64,000 nucleotides of DNA from Photobacterium sp. DA100 (GCF_029223585.1 NZ_CP119424.1:186001-250000), one strand, 5' to 3'. Numbered from the stretch's first letter, positions 46,793 through 55,781 are shown. The notes: generated by a model not told the origin, from the letters alone. Program-made: numbers and translations.

Positions 46793-47506
46793 ATGGCGGC
46801 AGAGGCGCAGAGGATAAACGAAGCTGGACTAGGTGACAGCCAGTTTGCCACCTACCGTTTGTTTCAGCTAATTAGCCCCTCATTGCCTATCGGAGGGTTT
46901 ACCTATTCGCAGGGGCTAGAATGGGCCGTCGAGGCCGGTTGGGTAAAAGACAGGGCGACTATGGTGCTTTGGCTGGAAAACCAGTTGCGTTGTAGCGTGG
47001 CCACACTTGAGCTGCCTCTCATCGACCGGTTTTACCAGGCTATTGAAGCCAAGGATCTGCAGGGCATCGCGGCATTGAGCAATCTGCTCTGTTCCAGCCG
47101 GGAAACCAAGGAGCTGCGTGCCGAGGAGGTTCAGCGGGGCAAAGCACTGAATGTTTTGCTCAAACAGTTGGAAGTACCGGTGGATGAGTATCTTGGCAGC
47201 AATGACGATCCCAACCAGTTGCTAGGGCTTTGTGTCGCAGGATATTTGTGGGGGATCAGCCCTGATGCCATGAAGCAGGGCTATCTGTGGAGCTGGGCCG
47301 AAAATTTGGTCATGGCCGGGGTGAAGTTGGTGCCGCTGGGCCAGACGGATGGCCAGCGGGCCCTGATTGAGCTGACCCGGCTGTTCCCAGAGATGATTTC
47401 AATATCCGGGCAGATTGATGAGGTGATGATTGGCAGCTTTACGCCAATCGTCTCGCTGGCCAGCAGTCTGCATGAAACACAATATACCCGTTTGTTCCGT
47501 TCTTAA
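46793..47506 (+). CDS. ureF: UreF, urease accessory protein
   Basis: 237-residue helical accessory protein that bridges UreD and UreG. Family segments: FQLISPSLPIGGFTYSQGLEWAV near the N-terminus, then SSRETKELRAEEVQRG, LGLCVAGYLWGI and GYLWSWAENLVMAGVKLVPLGQTDGQ. It lacks an obvious Shine-Dalgarno of its own and probably relies on coupling to ureJ, whose stop is one base upstream. Confidence 0.94.
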   Translation: MAAEAQRINEAGLGDSQFATYRLFQLISPSLPIGGFTYSQGLEWAVEAGWVKDRATMVLWLENQLRCSVATLELPLIDRFYQAIEAKDLQGIAALSNLLCSSRETKELRAEEVQRGKALNVLLKQLEVPVDEYLGSNDDPNQLLGLCVAGYLWGISPDAMKQGYLWSWAENLVMAGVKLVPLGQTDGQRALIELTRLFPEMISISGQIDEVMIGSFTPIVSLASSLHETQYTRLFRS

Positions 47507-47544
47507 GCCGAAGGGCAAGAGATCATTAGAAAATAAGGATTGTT

Positions 47545-48171
47545 ATGGACACATATAAGCAGCCGCTGCGAGTCGGAATTGGTGGCCCGGTCGGGTCAGG
47601 AAAAACTGCACTTCTTGAAGTGTTGTGTAAAGCGATTCGCGACCAGCTGAATATCGCAGTGGTAACCAACGATATCTATACCCAGGAAGATGCCAAGATC
47701 CTGACTCGGGCCGAGGCGCTTGCGCCTGATCGGATCATGGGTGTGGAAACTGGTGGCTGCCCGCATACCGCCATTCGAGAAGATGCGTCGATGAACCTGG
47801 CGGCGGTCGAAGAGCTGGCCAAGCGACATAAGAACTTGGATGTGGTCTTTGTCGAAAGTGGCGGCGACAATCTGAGTGCGACCTTCAGCCCAGAGCTTGC
47901 GGATCTCACCATCTATGTGATTGACGTGGCCGAGGGCGAGAAGATCCCGCGCAAGGGAGGGCCGGGTATTACCCGTTCGGATCTGCTGGTGATCAACAAG
48001 ATTGACCTTGCGCCTTATGTTGGTGCTTCCCTTGAGGTAATGGAGCAAGATACCAAGCGGATGCGTCCAACACGCCCATATGTCTTTACCAATCTAAAGG
48101 AGAGTCAGGGGCTCGAGATAATCATCGACTTTATTATTACCGAAGGGATGTTGACGCCCAAAGCAGAGTAA
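47545..48171 (+). CDS. ureG: UreG, urease accessory GTPase
   Basis: 208-residue SIMIBI-class GTPase whose GTP hydrolysis drives nickel insertion into urease. The P-loop is GPVGSGKT (residues 14-21), the metal-binding motif is [12 protein letters not shown], switch-like region [17 protein letters not shown], and the guanine-specificity motif NKIDLAP. It is the last gene of the urease block and is followed by a strong bidirectional terminator. Confidence 0.97.
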   Translation: MDTYKQPLRVGIGGPVGSGKTALLEVLCKAIRDQLNIAVVTNDIYTQEDAKILTRAEALAPDRIMGVETGGCPHTAIREDASMNLAAVEELAKRHKNLDVVFVESGGDNLSATFSPELADLTIYVIDVAEGEKIPRKGGPGITRSDLLVINKIDLAPYVGASLEVMEQDTKRMRPTRPYVFTNLKESQGLEIIIDFIITEGMLTPKAE

Positions 48172-48270
48172 GTTGAATGCGTGTTGAGCAACAACCTCGA
48201 GAATGAAGCGATTCTTAATGAAACGTAGCTCTTTCGCATTAGAGCCTTGGCGATTTAGTGCTTGTCCAAA

Positions 48271-48294
48271 AAAAGCGCCCTGCGGGGCGCTTTT
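48271..48294. terminator. Bidirectional terminator after ureG
   Basis: AAAAGCGCCC and GGGCGCTTTT form a perfect 10-base stem around TGCG. T runs occur on both strands, so it can also serve the convergent DUF218/FG-GAP gene. Confidence 0.9.
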
Positions 48295-48311
48295 GATCGG
48301 TTGCTTTTTTT

Positions 48312-48323
48312 GGGGGGGGGGGG
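48312..48323. repeat. G12 homopolymer tract
   Basis: Twelve consecutive G residues preceded by seven T residues, two bases beyond the stop codon of the gene at 48326-49987. Such tracts slip readily in replication and sequencing, so the exact length may be wrong or variable. Confidence 0.8.
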
Positions 48324-48325
48324 AA

Positions 48326-49987
48326 TTAAGGGTTTTCGTTGCGGCTTACGACAATGCCGTCATCGTTGAAGCCGACTAAATCAGGAAGGCCATTACCCGT
48401 AATATCACCGAGTAGGCGATAGTGGGTATTGCTTGACCAACCTGCTTCGTAGCCGAAGTTGTTCCACTGCTCGGCAATCTCTTGGATACGGCCAGTCAGT
48501 GTGTAGACCGCCGTTACGCCACCCAAGAATTCGAAGCGCTCACCGTTGGAGTGGGCAACCAGAAGGTCACGATTACCCAAATTCGCCAGGTCGGCGCGGC
48601 CGTTGCCTGTCATATCGATGGCCAACTTAAGGTGGCGGTCATTCTGCCAGCCGAGGAAATCGAGTACGTCACCCTCTCCATGGTCGTTATCAAGCCAACT
48701 TACTTGAGGGGCGAAAGACCCATTTTCTTGCTGTAGGGCTGCGTAAATACCGCTGCGTCCATAGACAACCACGTCCGCGAGGCCATTTCCGTTAACGTCT
48801 GCAAGAAGGCGGTTGGTCAGGTTTAATTCGTTGCGGAAAATGCGGCCCGAGTCGTCATCTTCGATAATCGAATCCAGGCCAAAGTTGTCACTTACCTTAA
48901 CGACTGGCGCGAATTCCTTGCCGTCAGAAAAGGCGACGTATAGTCCGTCTTCACCGAACGCAGCTAGGTCAGTTAGTCCGTTGTTATTGACATCAATCGC
49001 GACGAAATTATGGATTGAAGCGTCCCAATCGTTGTCGGTAGCGAAGTCGGTGCCCCAAAGCTCCATTTCTTCGAAATATTTGCCGTTTGACTTTGAGACA
49101 TACACACCATCGGTGGTGACGGCGATCAGATCGGCCATGCCGTTGCCGTCAACGTCGCCAACCAAGCGGGTCATTTCGTTATTCCAGCCCTGCGCATGCT
49201 TTGGCAAGAAGTTTGAAGCCCACAGTGTTTTTTTATCGAAGCGTTTATTTTTCGACTCTGCGACATAAACCTCACTGCCTTTGAAGGCAACAATATCAGC
49301 CGTGCCGCTGCCGTTTACGTCAGCGAGGTATACTTGGCTGTTGGCGGGTGTCCACTCGCCGGCTCGGAACGAATCGCCCCACATTTCATCTGGGGAGAAA
49401 GCGCTTGAGGTGTAGCTGTTGTCATGGTCAAAGGTGTCAGCGCCAAAGAAGGTGTTAAAGTCACGGATTGCCGAACCGTCAGTCCCGTTAATATTGCCGC
49501 GGTAGATGTGGTAGTGGCTGGAAACGAGGTGCATCGAGCGGATTCGTACGCCGTCCTCAAGCATGGCGTCAACGATCTTGATAGCCTCTTCGGCGTTCTG
49601 GTAGGTAGTGGTAGAGTTCTCTTCTAGGATGATTTGATCTTCTGGAACGCCGTACTTTTCCATCAATATTTGCTGAATAGCGGCGGCTTCTGTTAGCTCA
49701 CCTTTCTCAACACAAGTTTGGACCGATGTTGGGTTTCCTTTACCTGTTGCCATAAAGACAGGGTTCGGCAGAGATTGTGCAACCTCATACACACGGTCAA
49801 CACGATATTCCATCAACTGGCGCGGGGTGCAAGATTGATAGTTAACCTGGAGGCCAAGGTTGATCACCAGGTCAATTGGTCGGTTTTCTTCATTTGCAGG
49901 TACGTCGGACGCCACAGCGTTAGCGGTGCCACCAATGAGTAGCGCACCAAGGATAGCTTTTGCAATTACACTCTTCTTCACGTTCAA
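48326..49987 (-). CDS. Exported DUF218 domain fused to FG-GAP/VCBS-like repeats
   Basis: 553-residue protein with a Sec signal (AILGALLIGGTANAVAS). Residues about 35-185 carry a DUF218 (YdcF/SanA-type) domain: IDLVINLGLQ, MATGKGNP and the signature LEENSTTTYQNAEEAIKI. Residues about 215-550 carry six FG-GAP-like repeats with calcium-binding-type loops: ADVNGSGTADIV, GDVDGNGMADLI, IDVNNNGLTDLA, ADVNGNGLADVV, IDMTGNGRADLA and GDITGNGLPDLV, predicted to make a beta-propeller. The fusion is unusual: YdcF-type proteins are normally short inner-membrane or cytoplasmic. Function unknown; a secreted or surface Ca-dependent protein is inferred. Confidence 0.8.
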   Translation of the reverse strand: MNVKKSVIAKAILGALLIGGTANAVASDVPANEENRPIDLVINLGLQVNYQSCTPRQLMEYRVDRVYEVAQSLPNPVFMATGKGNPTSVQTCVEKGELTEAAAIQQILMEKYGVPEDQIILEENSTTTYQNAEEAIKIVDAMLEDGVRIRSMHLVSSHYHIYRGNINGTDGSAIRDFNTFFGADTFDHDNSYTSSAFSPDEMWGDSFRAGEWTPANSQVYLADVNGSGTADIVAFKGSEVYVAESKNKRFDKKTLWASNFLPKHAQGWNNEMTRLVGDVDGNGMADLIAVTTDGVYVSKSNGKYFEEMELWGTDFATDNDWDASIHNFVAIDVNNNGLTDLAAFGEDGLYVAFSDGKEFAPVVKVSDNFGLDSIIEDDDSGRIFRNELNLTNRLLADVNGNGLADVVVYGRSGIYAALQQENGSFAPQVSWLDNDHGEGDVLDFLGWQNDRHLKLAIDMTGNGRADLANLGNRDLLVAHSNGERFEFLGGVTAVYTLTGRIQEIAEQWNNFGYEAGWSSNTHYRLLGDITGNGLPDLVGFNDDGIVVSRNENP

Positions 49988-50526
49988 AACCTTCTTAAAG
50001 TATGTGGGAGACTGTTAACCGTCTCTTATTAAGCGTTGGTTGGTTGGGCGTGAATATATCATGCAGGGGGATGCGTTTTGCTTTCAGGTAGTGGGCATTG
50101 ATCGCATTATTCTCAATGCAAATAAAGTATTTTGCGAATCGGTGATCTTGCTTCAAATGGTCGGTGTTTATGGTGAATGGAAGGAAGAAGCATGATCCTT
50201 AACGTCATCTATAAGACATTTTGACGGTGGTGATCACAAATTTTTGCTTTGCGGCGATTGTTCTGGGTCATTTTCGGCCGACTCAAGTTAATCGAGTGTT
50301 CATAGGGGCTTATTTTCTTTGATTCTCTAATTAAGTCATTCCCTCTAATACACGGTTTGGCCCTATTCCGTAATTTGTTTTGTACCAATCAGGTTCTCTT
50401 TCATGTCTGTTCAAGAACGTTTTTGTCTGCTTCAGTGCTAGTTTACAAATATTTACACCTGATCACGTTAATATACATTGAAAGGCATATATTTAAGCTG
50501 ATAGTACAGCAATAAAGGGGGCTGTT
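49988..50526. other. Divergent intergenic region without a recognised gene
   Basis: About 540 bases between the DUF218/FG-GAP gene (minus) and the EF-hand gene (plus). No convincing open frame, RNA or repeat seen. It should hold both promoters; TGATCACAAATT near 50233 is a possible weak regulator site. Confidence 0.45.
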
Positions 50527-50874
50527 ATGAAAGCGCAAAGTATGCTGCTTACTGCCTTGCTGGCAGTATCAATGGTATCTGTATCGGCGTGGGCGGCCGG
50601 CCCGCAATCAGGTAATCCACCACCAAGGCCTGCATTTAGCGATTTCGATACTGACAATGATGGTTATATCACTCCGCAAGAGTTGTCCGCCTTCCAGTCA
50701 AAGCGTATGCAAGAGCGTGCCGAGAATGGAGGACGTATGCAGTATGCCGGGATGCGTCCAGAGTTGTCTGATATCGATACCGATGGCGATAATCTGATAT
50801 CAGAAGAAGAATTTCTGAGTCATCAAATGATGGGCCCACGAGGCCCGGGTAGAGGAAATAAAAGTAATTGGTAG
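50527..50874 (+). CDS. Secreted EF-hand calcium-binding protein
   Basis: 115-residue protein with a Sec signal (MLLTALLAVSMVSVSAWAAG). Two EF-hand loops are plain: DTDNDGYITPQE and DTDGDNLISEEE, each with Asp at positions 1, 3 and 5 (Asn at 5 in one) and Glu at 12, so both should bind calcium. A Gln/Gly/Pro-rich stretch precedes the first loop and a MMGPRGPGRG tail closes the protein. GGGGG precedes the start. Role unknown; it may buffer or sense calcium in the periplasm. Confidence 0.85.
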   Translation: MKAQSMLLTALLAVSMVSVSAWAAGPQSGNPPPRPAFSDFDTDNDGYITPQELSAFQSKRMQERAENGGRMQYAGMRPELSDIDTDGDNLISEEEFLSHQMMGPRGPGRGNKSNW

Positions 50875-50948
50875 GTCTCAACGATATGACACTTCGTGTG
50901 GATACGTACGTATAGGATTTTGGAGTGATGCTTATAACGTATAATTCT

Positions 50949-50971
50949 AGCCCTCCTTTGAGGGCTTTTTT
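50949..50971 (+). terminator. Intrinsic terminator after EF-hand gene
   Basis: AGCCCTC-CTTT-GAGGGCT stem followed by TTTTTA. Confidence 0.88.
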
Positions 50972-51325
50972 ATGACTTCTTATTGCGTTAAAAACGCTAG
51001 GAGAAAAGTTGAGATTTACCTAATTATGGGCAAGCACCGTTTTGGAGTCCAACAGTGATTGAGCTTGTTGAAAATTTTATAAGAAAAAATATTTAAGTTA
51101 ATTATTTTAATAAAGCTAGCTGCGTATTTTGGCTACTGCCTCTGCGTGAAGGCGATTATTTGCTTTTGTGGGTTGGGTAAGAAATTCAGCCTGGAAGTTA
51201 TTAAATGCTTTTAATAATAAAAAAATCAACCAGGCTAACTGTAATTAAACAAAAGTGAAATATTGTTTTATTATTTGTTTAATATTGTTCATCTATAGTC
51301 CGTTGAAATTTTTCAGGACTTAAAT
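50972..51325 (+). other. AT-rich promoter region of the PHP lipoprotein gene
   Basis: About 350 bases without a gene. Its main feature is the inverted repeat at 51244-51283, which ends 42 bases before the start codon. The rest is low in complexity and AT-rich. Confidence 0.45.
51244..51283 (+). promoter_or_regulatory. Ten-base inverted repeat before PHP lipoprotein gene
   Basis: ATTAAACAAA and TTTGTTTAAT are exact inverted arms with a 20-base centre. The position near the expected promoter suggests an operator. No known regulator is recognised. Confidence 0.4.
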
Positions 51326-53056
51326 ATGAACAAGAAGTATTCTTTTCTCTCTCTTGCTATTGCGGTGGCTATTGCTGGATGTAACAGTAGCTCAACAGGT
51401 AAAAGCTCTCCAGAAGTAAAAATCGGCCGCTACATGGCGGGTGACATCCATATGCATTCAACGATGACGGATGGTGACTACACTTATTATCAAGTTGCTC
51501 AAAAAGCGTTTGAGCAGTTTGGGTTAGACTTTATTGCAAATGCCGGACATGGCGGCTGGTACTGGATGCTTGATGAGGAAGGCTATCGCTTAGATGATAA
51601 TGGTAATCGCATTTACCTAGAAGATGCTCCTGAGGTTGGTGAAAAACCACGACATGACTACGATTATGCGCTCGAAGTGGCTCGAGACTCTAAAACGGTT
51701 GCTCGTGATATTCAAATGCTCGACGGAGGCGCTTACGGCATCGTCAAGAAAGTTCGCGAAATGTACGCCGATAAGGGGCAGTTTGTCATCAATGGCCTTG
51801 AATGGAACGTTCCTGGGGTAAATGACCATGCTTCTATTGGCGTGATTAATGAGCAGGATGGAGAGATAATCGCAGAGTTTCATAGAAACTTTGATTACAG
51901 TGTGACGGATCATCATGGGAATATTTGGAAAGATCCGGAATATAAATGGTTAGCCTACGCTGGGGTTCAATTTCTAGAGAACAATTACGGTCAAGATGCT
52001 TACTTTATTATTAACCACCCGTCTCGCCGTATTAATTATAAAGTCGAAGACTACCGTAGCTTTCATAATGCGTCTGAACTCGTCACTCTTGGCTTTGAAG
52101 GCTTTCCTGGTCATCAGAAGCAAAACTTCCGCGGCGGTTACGACAACAATATCCACTATCAAATGATTGATGGTGAGCTGGTTGATAATTTTGATACTGG
52201 TCGTGGTGAGATTGGTGGTAAGTACGACTTCTGTGAGACCAACCTCCCTGAAGTCAATGAGTCATTGTATTACCATGCGCAAACGTATGGTGGTGCAGAT
52301 TATGCGCTGGCAAAAGTTGGAGGTTTGTGGGATGCCCTTTTGGGAGAAGGGCGAGAGTTTTGGTTATTCTCAAATGCTGATTTTCACCATATCCGGGGCG
52401 ACTTTTGGCCGGGTGAATACCAGAAGAGTCATAGCTGGGTCGAAAAAGAGTCTTATGAAGGGATTGTGGCGGGTATGCGTTCAGGTAACACCTTTGTCAC
52501 GACAGGTGACTTGATAACTGATCTCGACTTTACCGTTAGTTCCGGCAATAAATCTGCCTACATGGGGGAGACTCTTGTTGCATCAACAGACACATCTAGC
52601 GTATCGGTTAAGTTCCAAACCGGGCAGAAGAACCATAATGATGATATAGCGACCATGGTTCAGCTGGATGTTATTGTTGGTGATGTTACGGGACGTGTCT
52701 ACCCGGGTAATCCGACAGAATTCAATAATCCCAACAACGCTTCGACATATATTGCTAAAAGCTTCACCCCTGAGAGCGTGGAGTGGGTTGAGGGTGAAAA
52801 TGGCTGGGTAACCGTTGAGTTTGAACTCGATGTAGAGGCGCACCAATATGTTCGTCTGCGTGGCTCAAGCAATGGCGCTAACGTTCCAGGATATACTGAC
52901 CAATACGGTAACCCGCTGGTAGATACTCTTAAAGCAAGATTTAATGATGGCCAATGTATTTCTGAAGAGAGTGGTGATTTAGAGGAATGGAACCCTGAAG
53001 AGCCGTGGAATGATCTCTGGTTCTATTCTAACCCTATCTTCATTAAACAAGCATAG
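51326..53056 (+). CDS. PHP-domain lipoprotein
   Basis: 576-residue lipoprotein; the signal ends AIAGC (Cys19), followed by NSSSTGK, so it is anchored in a membrane facing the periplasm or outside. A PHP-type metallophosphatase core follows: GDIHMHSTMTDG (residues about 38-49), NAGHGGWYW, INHPSRRI and SNADFHHIRGDFWPGE. These give the His/Asp metal ligands. The C-terminal 170 residues look like a beta-sandwich domain. PHP enzymes hydrolyse phosphate esters; the substrate is unknown. The N-terminal AGCNSSS is very like that of the 5'-nucleotidase lipoprotein at 23225. Confidence 0.83.
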   Translation: MNKKYSFLSLAIAVAIAGCNSSSTGKSSPEVKIGRYMAGDIHMHSTMTDGDYTYYQVAQKAFEQFGLDFIANAGHGGWYWMLDEEGYRLDDNGNRIYLEDAPEVGEKPRHDYDYALEVARDSKTVARDIQMLDGGAYGIVKKVREMYADKGQFVINGLEWNVPGVNDHASIGVINEQDGEIIAEFHRNFDYSVTDHHGNIWKDPEYKWLAYAGVQFLENNYGQDAYFIINHPSRRINYKVEDYRSFHNASELVTLGFEGFPGHQKQNFRGGYDNNIHYQMIDGELVDNFDTGRGEIGGKYDFCETNLPEVNESLYYHAQTYGGADYALAKVGGLWDALLGEGREFWLFSNADFHHIRGDFWPGEYQKSHSWVEKESYEGIVAGMRSGNTFVTTGDLITDLDFTVSSGNKSAYMGETLVASTDTSSVSVKFQTGQKNHNDDIATMVQLDVIVGDVTGRVYPGNPTEFNNPNNASTYIAKSFTPESVEWVEGENGWVTVEFELDVEAHQYVRLRGSSNGANVPGYTDQYGNPLVDTLKARFNDGQCISEESGDLEEWNPEEPWNDLWFYSNPIFIKQA

Positions 53057-53101
53057 AGTTTGGGACAGAAATAAGTTTTGTCGCATAGATGGAAAGTTAT
53101 C

Positions 53102-53139
53102 CACCTTGTGTCCGTTAGATGACGGCACAAGGTGTTTTT
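53102..53139 (+). terminator. Intrinsic terminator after PHP gene
   Basis: CACCTTGTG pairs with CACAAGGTG, with an inner CCGT/ACGG extension, and is followed by TTTTTATTTTTT. Confidence 0.88.
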
Positions 53140-53295
53140 ATTTTTTACTGGGCCAAACAAGCAATACAATCATTTCACGGACTGTCATCCAAACCATTAT
53201 TCTTGGCTTTGAGTCGGCTGTTGAAACGGGGGATGGGGCGCAATGCCACTATCATGATTGACTAGGCGGCATAACATAGCGTGCCCGCTTGTTGT

Positions 53296-54774
53296 CTATT
53301 TACTTTTAGATAAAAACAGTTTCTCTATTCGTGCTGGCTTTGCATAAAGGTAACCTTGATGAAGAGTGACGCCTTGAGTAAGCAGGTATTGCGCTTGACG
53401 ATCCGTTTCTACACCTTCAGCGATAATGCCGACGTTAAGCTCTTTTGCTAAGTTAATGATTGCGTTTAGTACGGGGGCATTAACACTTTGATGGCCAATA
53501 GAGTCAACGAAACATTTATCAATTTTAAGGTAGTCAATATTCGTTCTCTCTAATACAGAAAGTGATGTTTGGCCAGTGCCGAAGTCATCGATAAGAATAT
53601 CGATGCCAAAAGTACGTAGGCGGCTAATGCTCTCACAAGCAACACTATCGAGAAATTGCCTCTCAGTGATTTCTAATCCAAGGCTGATACCGATACCGTC
53701 AAACTTATTTTTGTACAGCTTGAGTAAACGGATGTTTTTTGGGTTTGAGAAATAGCCCGGCGGTACATTAATACCTAGGTGTATACCCTCTCTAAAGTCT
53801 TTTCCTGCTAAGTCATGATAGGCTGCATTTAGTACATAATCTGTTAGTTCATCCATCAACCCATATTCTTCCATTAGTGGAATAAAAAGATCTGGGTATA
53901 CAATACCTCGGGAAGGATGTTGCCAACGAACCAAGGCTTCGACACCAAAGACACAACCAGAAGAAGCATCAATGTGGGGTTGATAGTGAAGAAAGAATTC
54001 ACGCATTTTGAGAGCAAGCTTTACCTCGGTGTACATACTACGTTTGCGACTAAACAAGTACCGCGCGAAGTACAAAGTGAGATAAACGACCAGTGTAATA
54101 GGGATAAATAACAGGAAGTAGAATGTCTTGCGTTCAGACGTAAATTTATCACTAGCCTCAAGTAATATTTCGTATTCGTATAAATCTGATTTGGCAATAT
54201 ATTGAGGATTAATTCCCCTCTTTGATTGCCCGACCGGTGCACTAGATTCACCAATAAAAAGAACCGCTCGTTTGAAGCGATTGTCTAACATGTAGCCTAT
54301 TTTCGATCTGATATAAGCCTTATCAATAGATGAAACGGCGTAATATCCAGTATTTATTGTATCTTTATTAATGACAGACAGACCTGCGCCTGTAATACTA
54401 TAAGGGTCCGGGATTATTACTAGCGTTGAAAATAATTCATCGCTAGGTATATGTATTGGCTGTACATCGACCCTATCCCCCCTTGATGAGCAAATTACAT
54501 CTTGGTTGAGAAGAATTTGCATTTCTTCTATATCATGTTCATAACGTAAGTTTCGCTCAAGAAGTACACAATTTTGGGGATCTAGTAGAGCTGTTTTATT
54601 TTCAGATTCAACATCGGAAAATATTTCATTGGCCTCTTGAATGTATCTATTTACAGTTGTGACTAAAACTTCGTTGATACTGTTATGGACTAAATATGAG
54701 CCTGTGGCAAAAATGACTACAAGAGGTGAGACATAAACAAAAAATCTTAGATACTTCCGCATTTGCTTATCCAT
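53296..54774 (-). CDS. CSS-motif EAL cyclic di-GMP phosphodiesterase
   Basis: 492-residue membrane phosphodiesterase that degrades cyclic di-GMP. Two hydrophobic helices (about residues 10-30 and 215-240) enclose a periplasmic CSS domain with Cys69 and the motif C95-S-S; in the E. coli PdeC-type family, disulfide formation by these cysteines controls activity and proteolysis. The cytoplasmic EAL domain has GVEALVRWQHP, NVPPGYFS, EITERQF, IDDFGTGQTS, LKIDKCFVDSI and AEGVET, so catalysis should be intact. It is monocistronic and divergent from the next gene. Confidence 0.92.
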   Translation of the reverse strand: MDKQMRKYLRFFVYVSPLVVIFATGSYLVHNSINEVLVTTVNRYIQEANEIFSDVESENKTALLDPQNCVLLERNLRYEHDIEEMQILLNQDVICSSRGDRVDVQPIHIPSDELFSTLVIIPDPYSITGAGLSVINKDTINTGYYAVSSIDKAYIRSKIGYMLDNRFKRAVLFIGESSAPVGQSKRGINPQYIAKSDLYEYEILLEASDKFTSERKTFYFLLFIPITLVVYLTLYFARYLFSRKRSMYTEVKLALKMREFFLHYQPHIDASSGCVFGVEALVRWQHPSRGIVYPDLFIPLMEEYGLMDELTDYVLNAAYHDLAGKDFREGIHLGINVPPGYFSNPKNIRLLKLYKNKFDGIGISLGLEITERQFLDSVACESISRLRTFGIDILIDDFGTGQTSLSVLERTNIDYLKIDKCFVDSIGHQSVNAPVLNAIINLAKELNVGIIAEGVETDRQAQYLLTQGVTLHQGYLYAKPARIEKLFLSKSK

Positions 54775-55080
54775 CCAGTAAACAATCTATTGCCATTTGC
54801 CCCATATTTAAGGGTGTATTAACCATGTCTGTTAACAGAACAAAGAGCTGTCAGTATATAATATATAAATTGAAAAAATAAGATTAAAACGTCTTTGTAG
54901 CACATGATTGTAAAGAGGTGTGTTATAGCGTTGGAGTTTAAATAGAAACGCCCATTGTTGGGTGTCAATCATGATCGCCCGCTCCGTTGTTGAGTTGGGA
55001 ATACAAGGTGTCATAAACATCTCTCTGTTGGGGCTATATAAATGCGTTAGTTTGTTGCGGTGTTTGTTTTTGTGGGTGCA

Positions 55081-55100
55081 ATAGTTGCAGTTGCAACTAT
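55081..55100 (+). promoter_or_regulatory. Inverted repeat overlapping a putative -35 element
   Basis: ATAGTTGCA-GT-TGCAACTAT, exact nine-base arms with a two-base centre. A possible promoter overlaps it: TTGCAG (55085-55090), 17 bases, TAATCT (55108-55113). A protein bound here would block or alter this promoter. Confidence 0.5.
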
Positions 55101-55112
55101 TGTTGTGTAATC

Positions 55113-55143
55113 TTACCCCTGTTCTTCAAATGAACAGGGGTAA
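55113..55143 (+). promoter_or_regulatory. Perfect 12-bp hairpin covering the Shine-Dalgarno sequence
   Basis: TTACCCCTGTTC and GAACAGGGGTAA pair perfectly around the seven-base loop TTCAAAT. The ribosome-binding sequence AGGGG (55136-55140), eight bases before the ATG at 55149, lies in the stem's 3' arm. In the transcript this would hide the ribosome site, suggesting translational control; a DNA operator is the alternative. Confidence 0.55.
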
Positions 55144-55148
55144 CTGTT

Positions 55149-55628
55149 ATGAACATGCAAAAAGCCACCCGAGTGAACAGTCATCGCTCTACGCTAATTT
55201 TGATCCATCGCTGCGCCGGTGCTATCGCCTTATGTCTGATTTTGACATTTTTTTTAAGCAGCTTAGCTGTTGATTTGGCAGGTACTCATGCCCAGATAGC
55301 CATGGTTAAGCAAGGGATCCTCTATTGTGTTGGGCTCTTGATTTTGGCAATGATGGTGACAGGGATATCAGCTAAAAAACTGTATCCGGGAAAAGCAAAA
55401 GGGATACTGGCAACAAAGCAGTTGAGAATGAAGCTGGCTGCTGCAAATGGATTGTTGATCTTGTTACCGGCAGCGGTCATGCTGGCACAATGGTCAGCCG
55501 CCGGGCAATTCGATCTCTGGTTCTGGCGATTACAGGGGCTCGAATTAATTGCAGGTGCTACCAATGCAACTTTGCTGGGATTGAATATCCGCGATGGGCT
55601 AAGAATAGCGAAAAACAGACGAGTTTAA
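55149..55628 (+). CDS. Small membrane protein, four helices
   Basis: 159-residue protein with four predicted helices (about residues 22-42, 55-75, 95-117 and 128-147) linked by short basic loops. I do not recognise a named family. The first helix follows RSTLILIHRCAGAIA. Hydrophobic and small, it could be a subunit or accessory membrane protein. ATG 55149 is supported by AGGGG, but that sequence is trapped in the hairpin described above. Confidence 0.7.
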   Translation: MNMQKATRVNSHRSTLILIHRCAGAIALCLILTFFLSSLAVDLAGTHAQIAMVKQGILYCVGLLILAMMVTGISAKKLYPGKAKGILATKQLRMKLAAANGLLILLPAAVMLAQWSAAGQFDLWFWRLQGLELIAGATNATLLGLNIRDGLRIAKNRRV

Positions 55629-55781
55629 TTGCTGAGATCTATCTTTTTACCCGCAAGGCTGTTAGTGTCGCATCCCTTGCGGTAACGGGGTGAGACAGAA
55701 AGTACTTTTCGCCGGTGTTGCCAGTGTTTTTTTAGCCTGCAAAGTGATGTTGAATTTGCAGGCCATGACAGGACTTTGCCC

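Larger units (their letters stand above)
54775..55148. other. Divergent region with palindromes
   Basis: About 370 bases between the EAL gene (minus) and a membrane-protein gene (plus). It contains the palindrome CTGTTAACAG near 54830, the inverted repeat at 55081-55100 and the hairpin at 55113-55143. A 62-codon minus frame at 54832-55020 has no support. Confidence 0.5.

Noticed and set aside
54832..55020. 62-codon minus-strand frame in the EAL/membrane-protein spacer
   Set aside because: No support from motifs or ribosome site; the region is full of palindromes.
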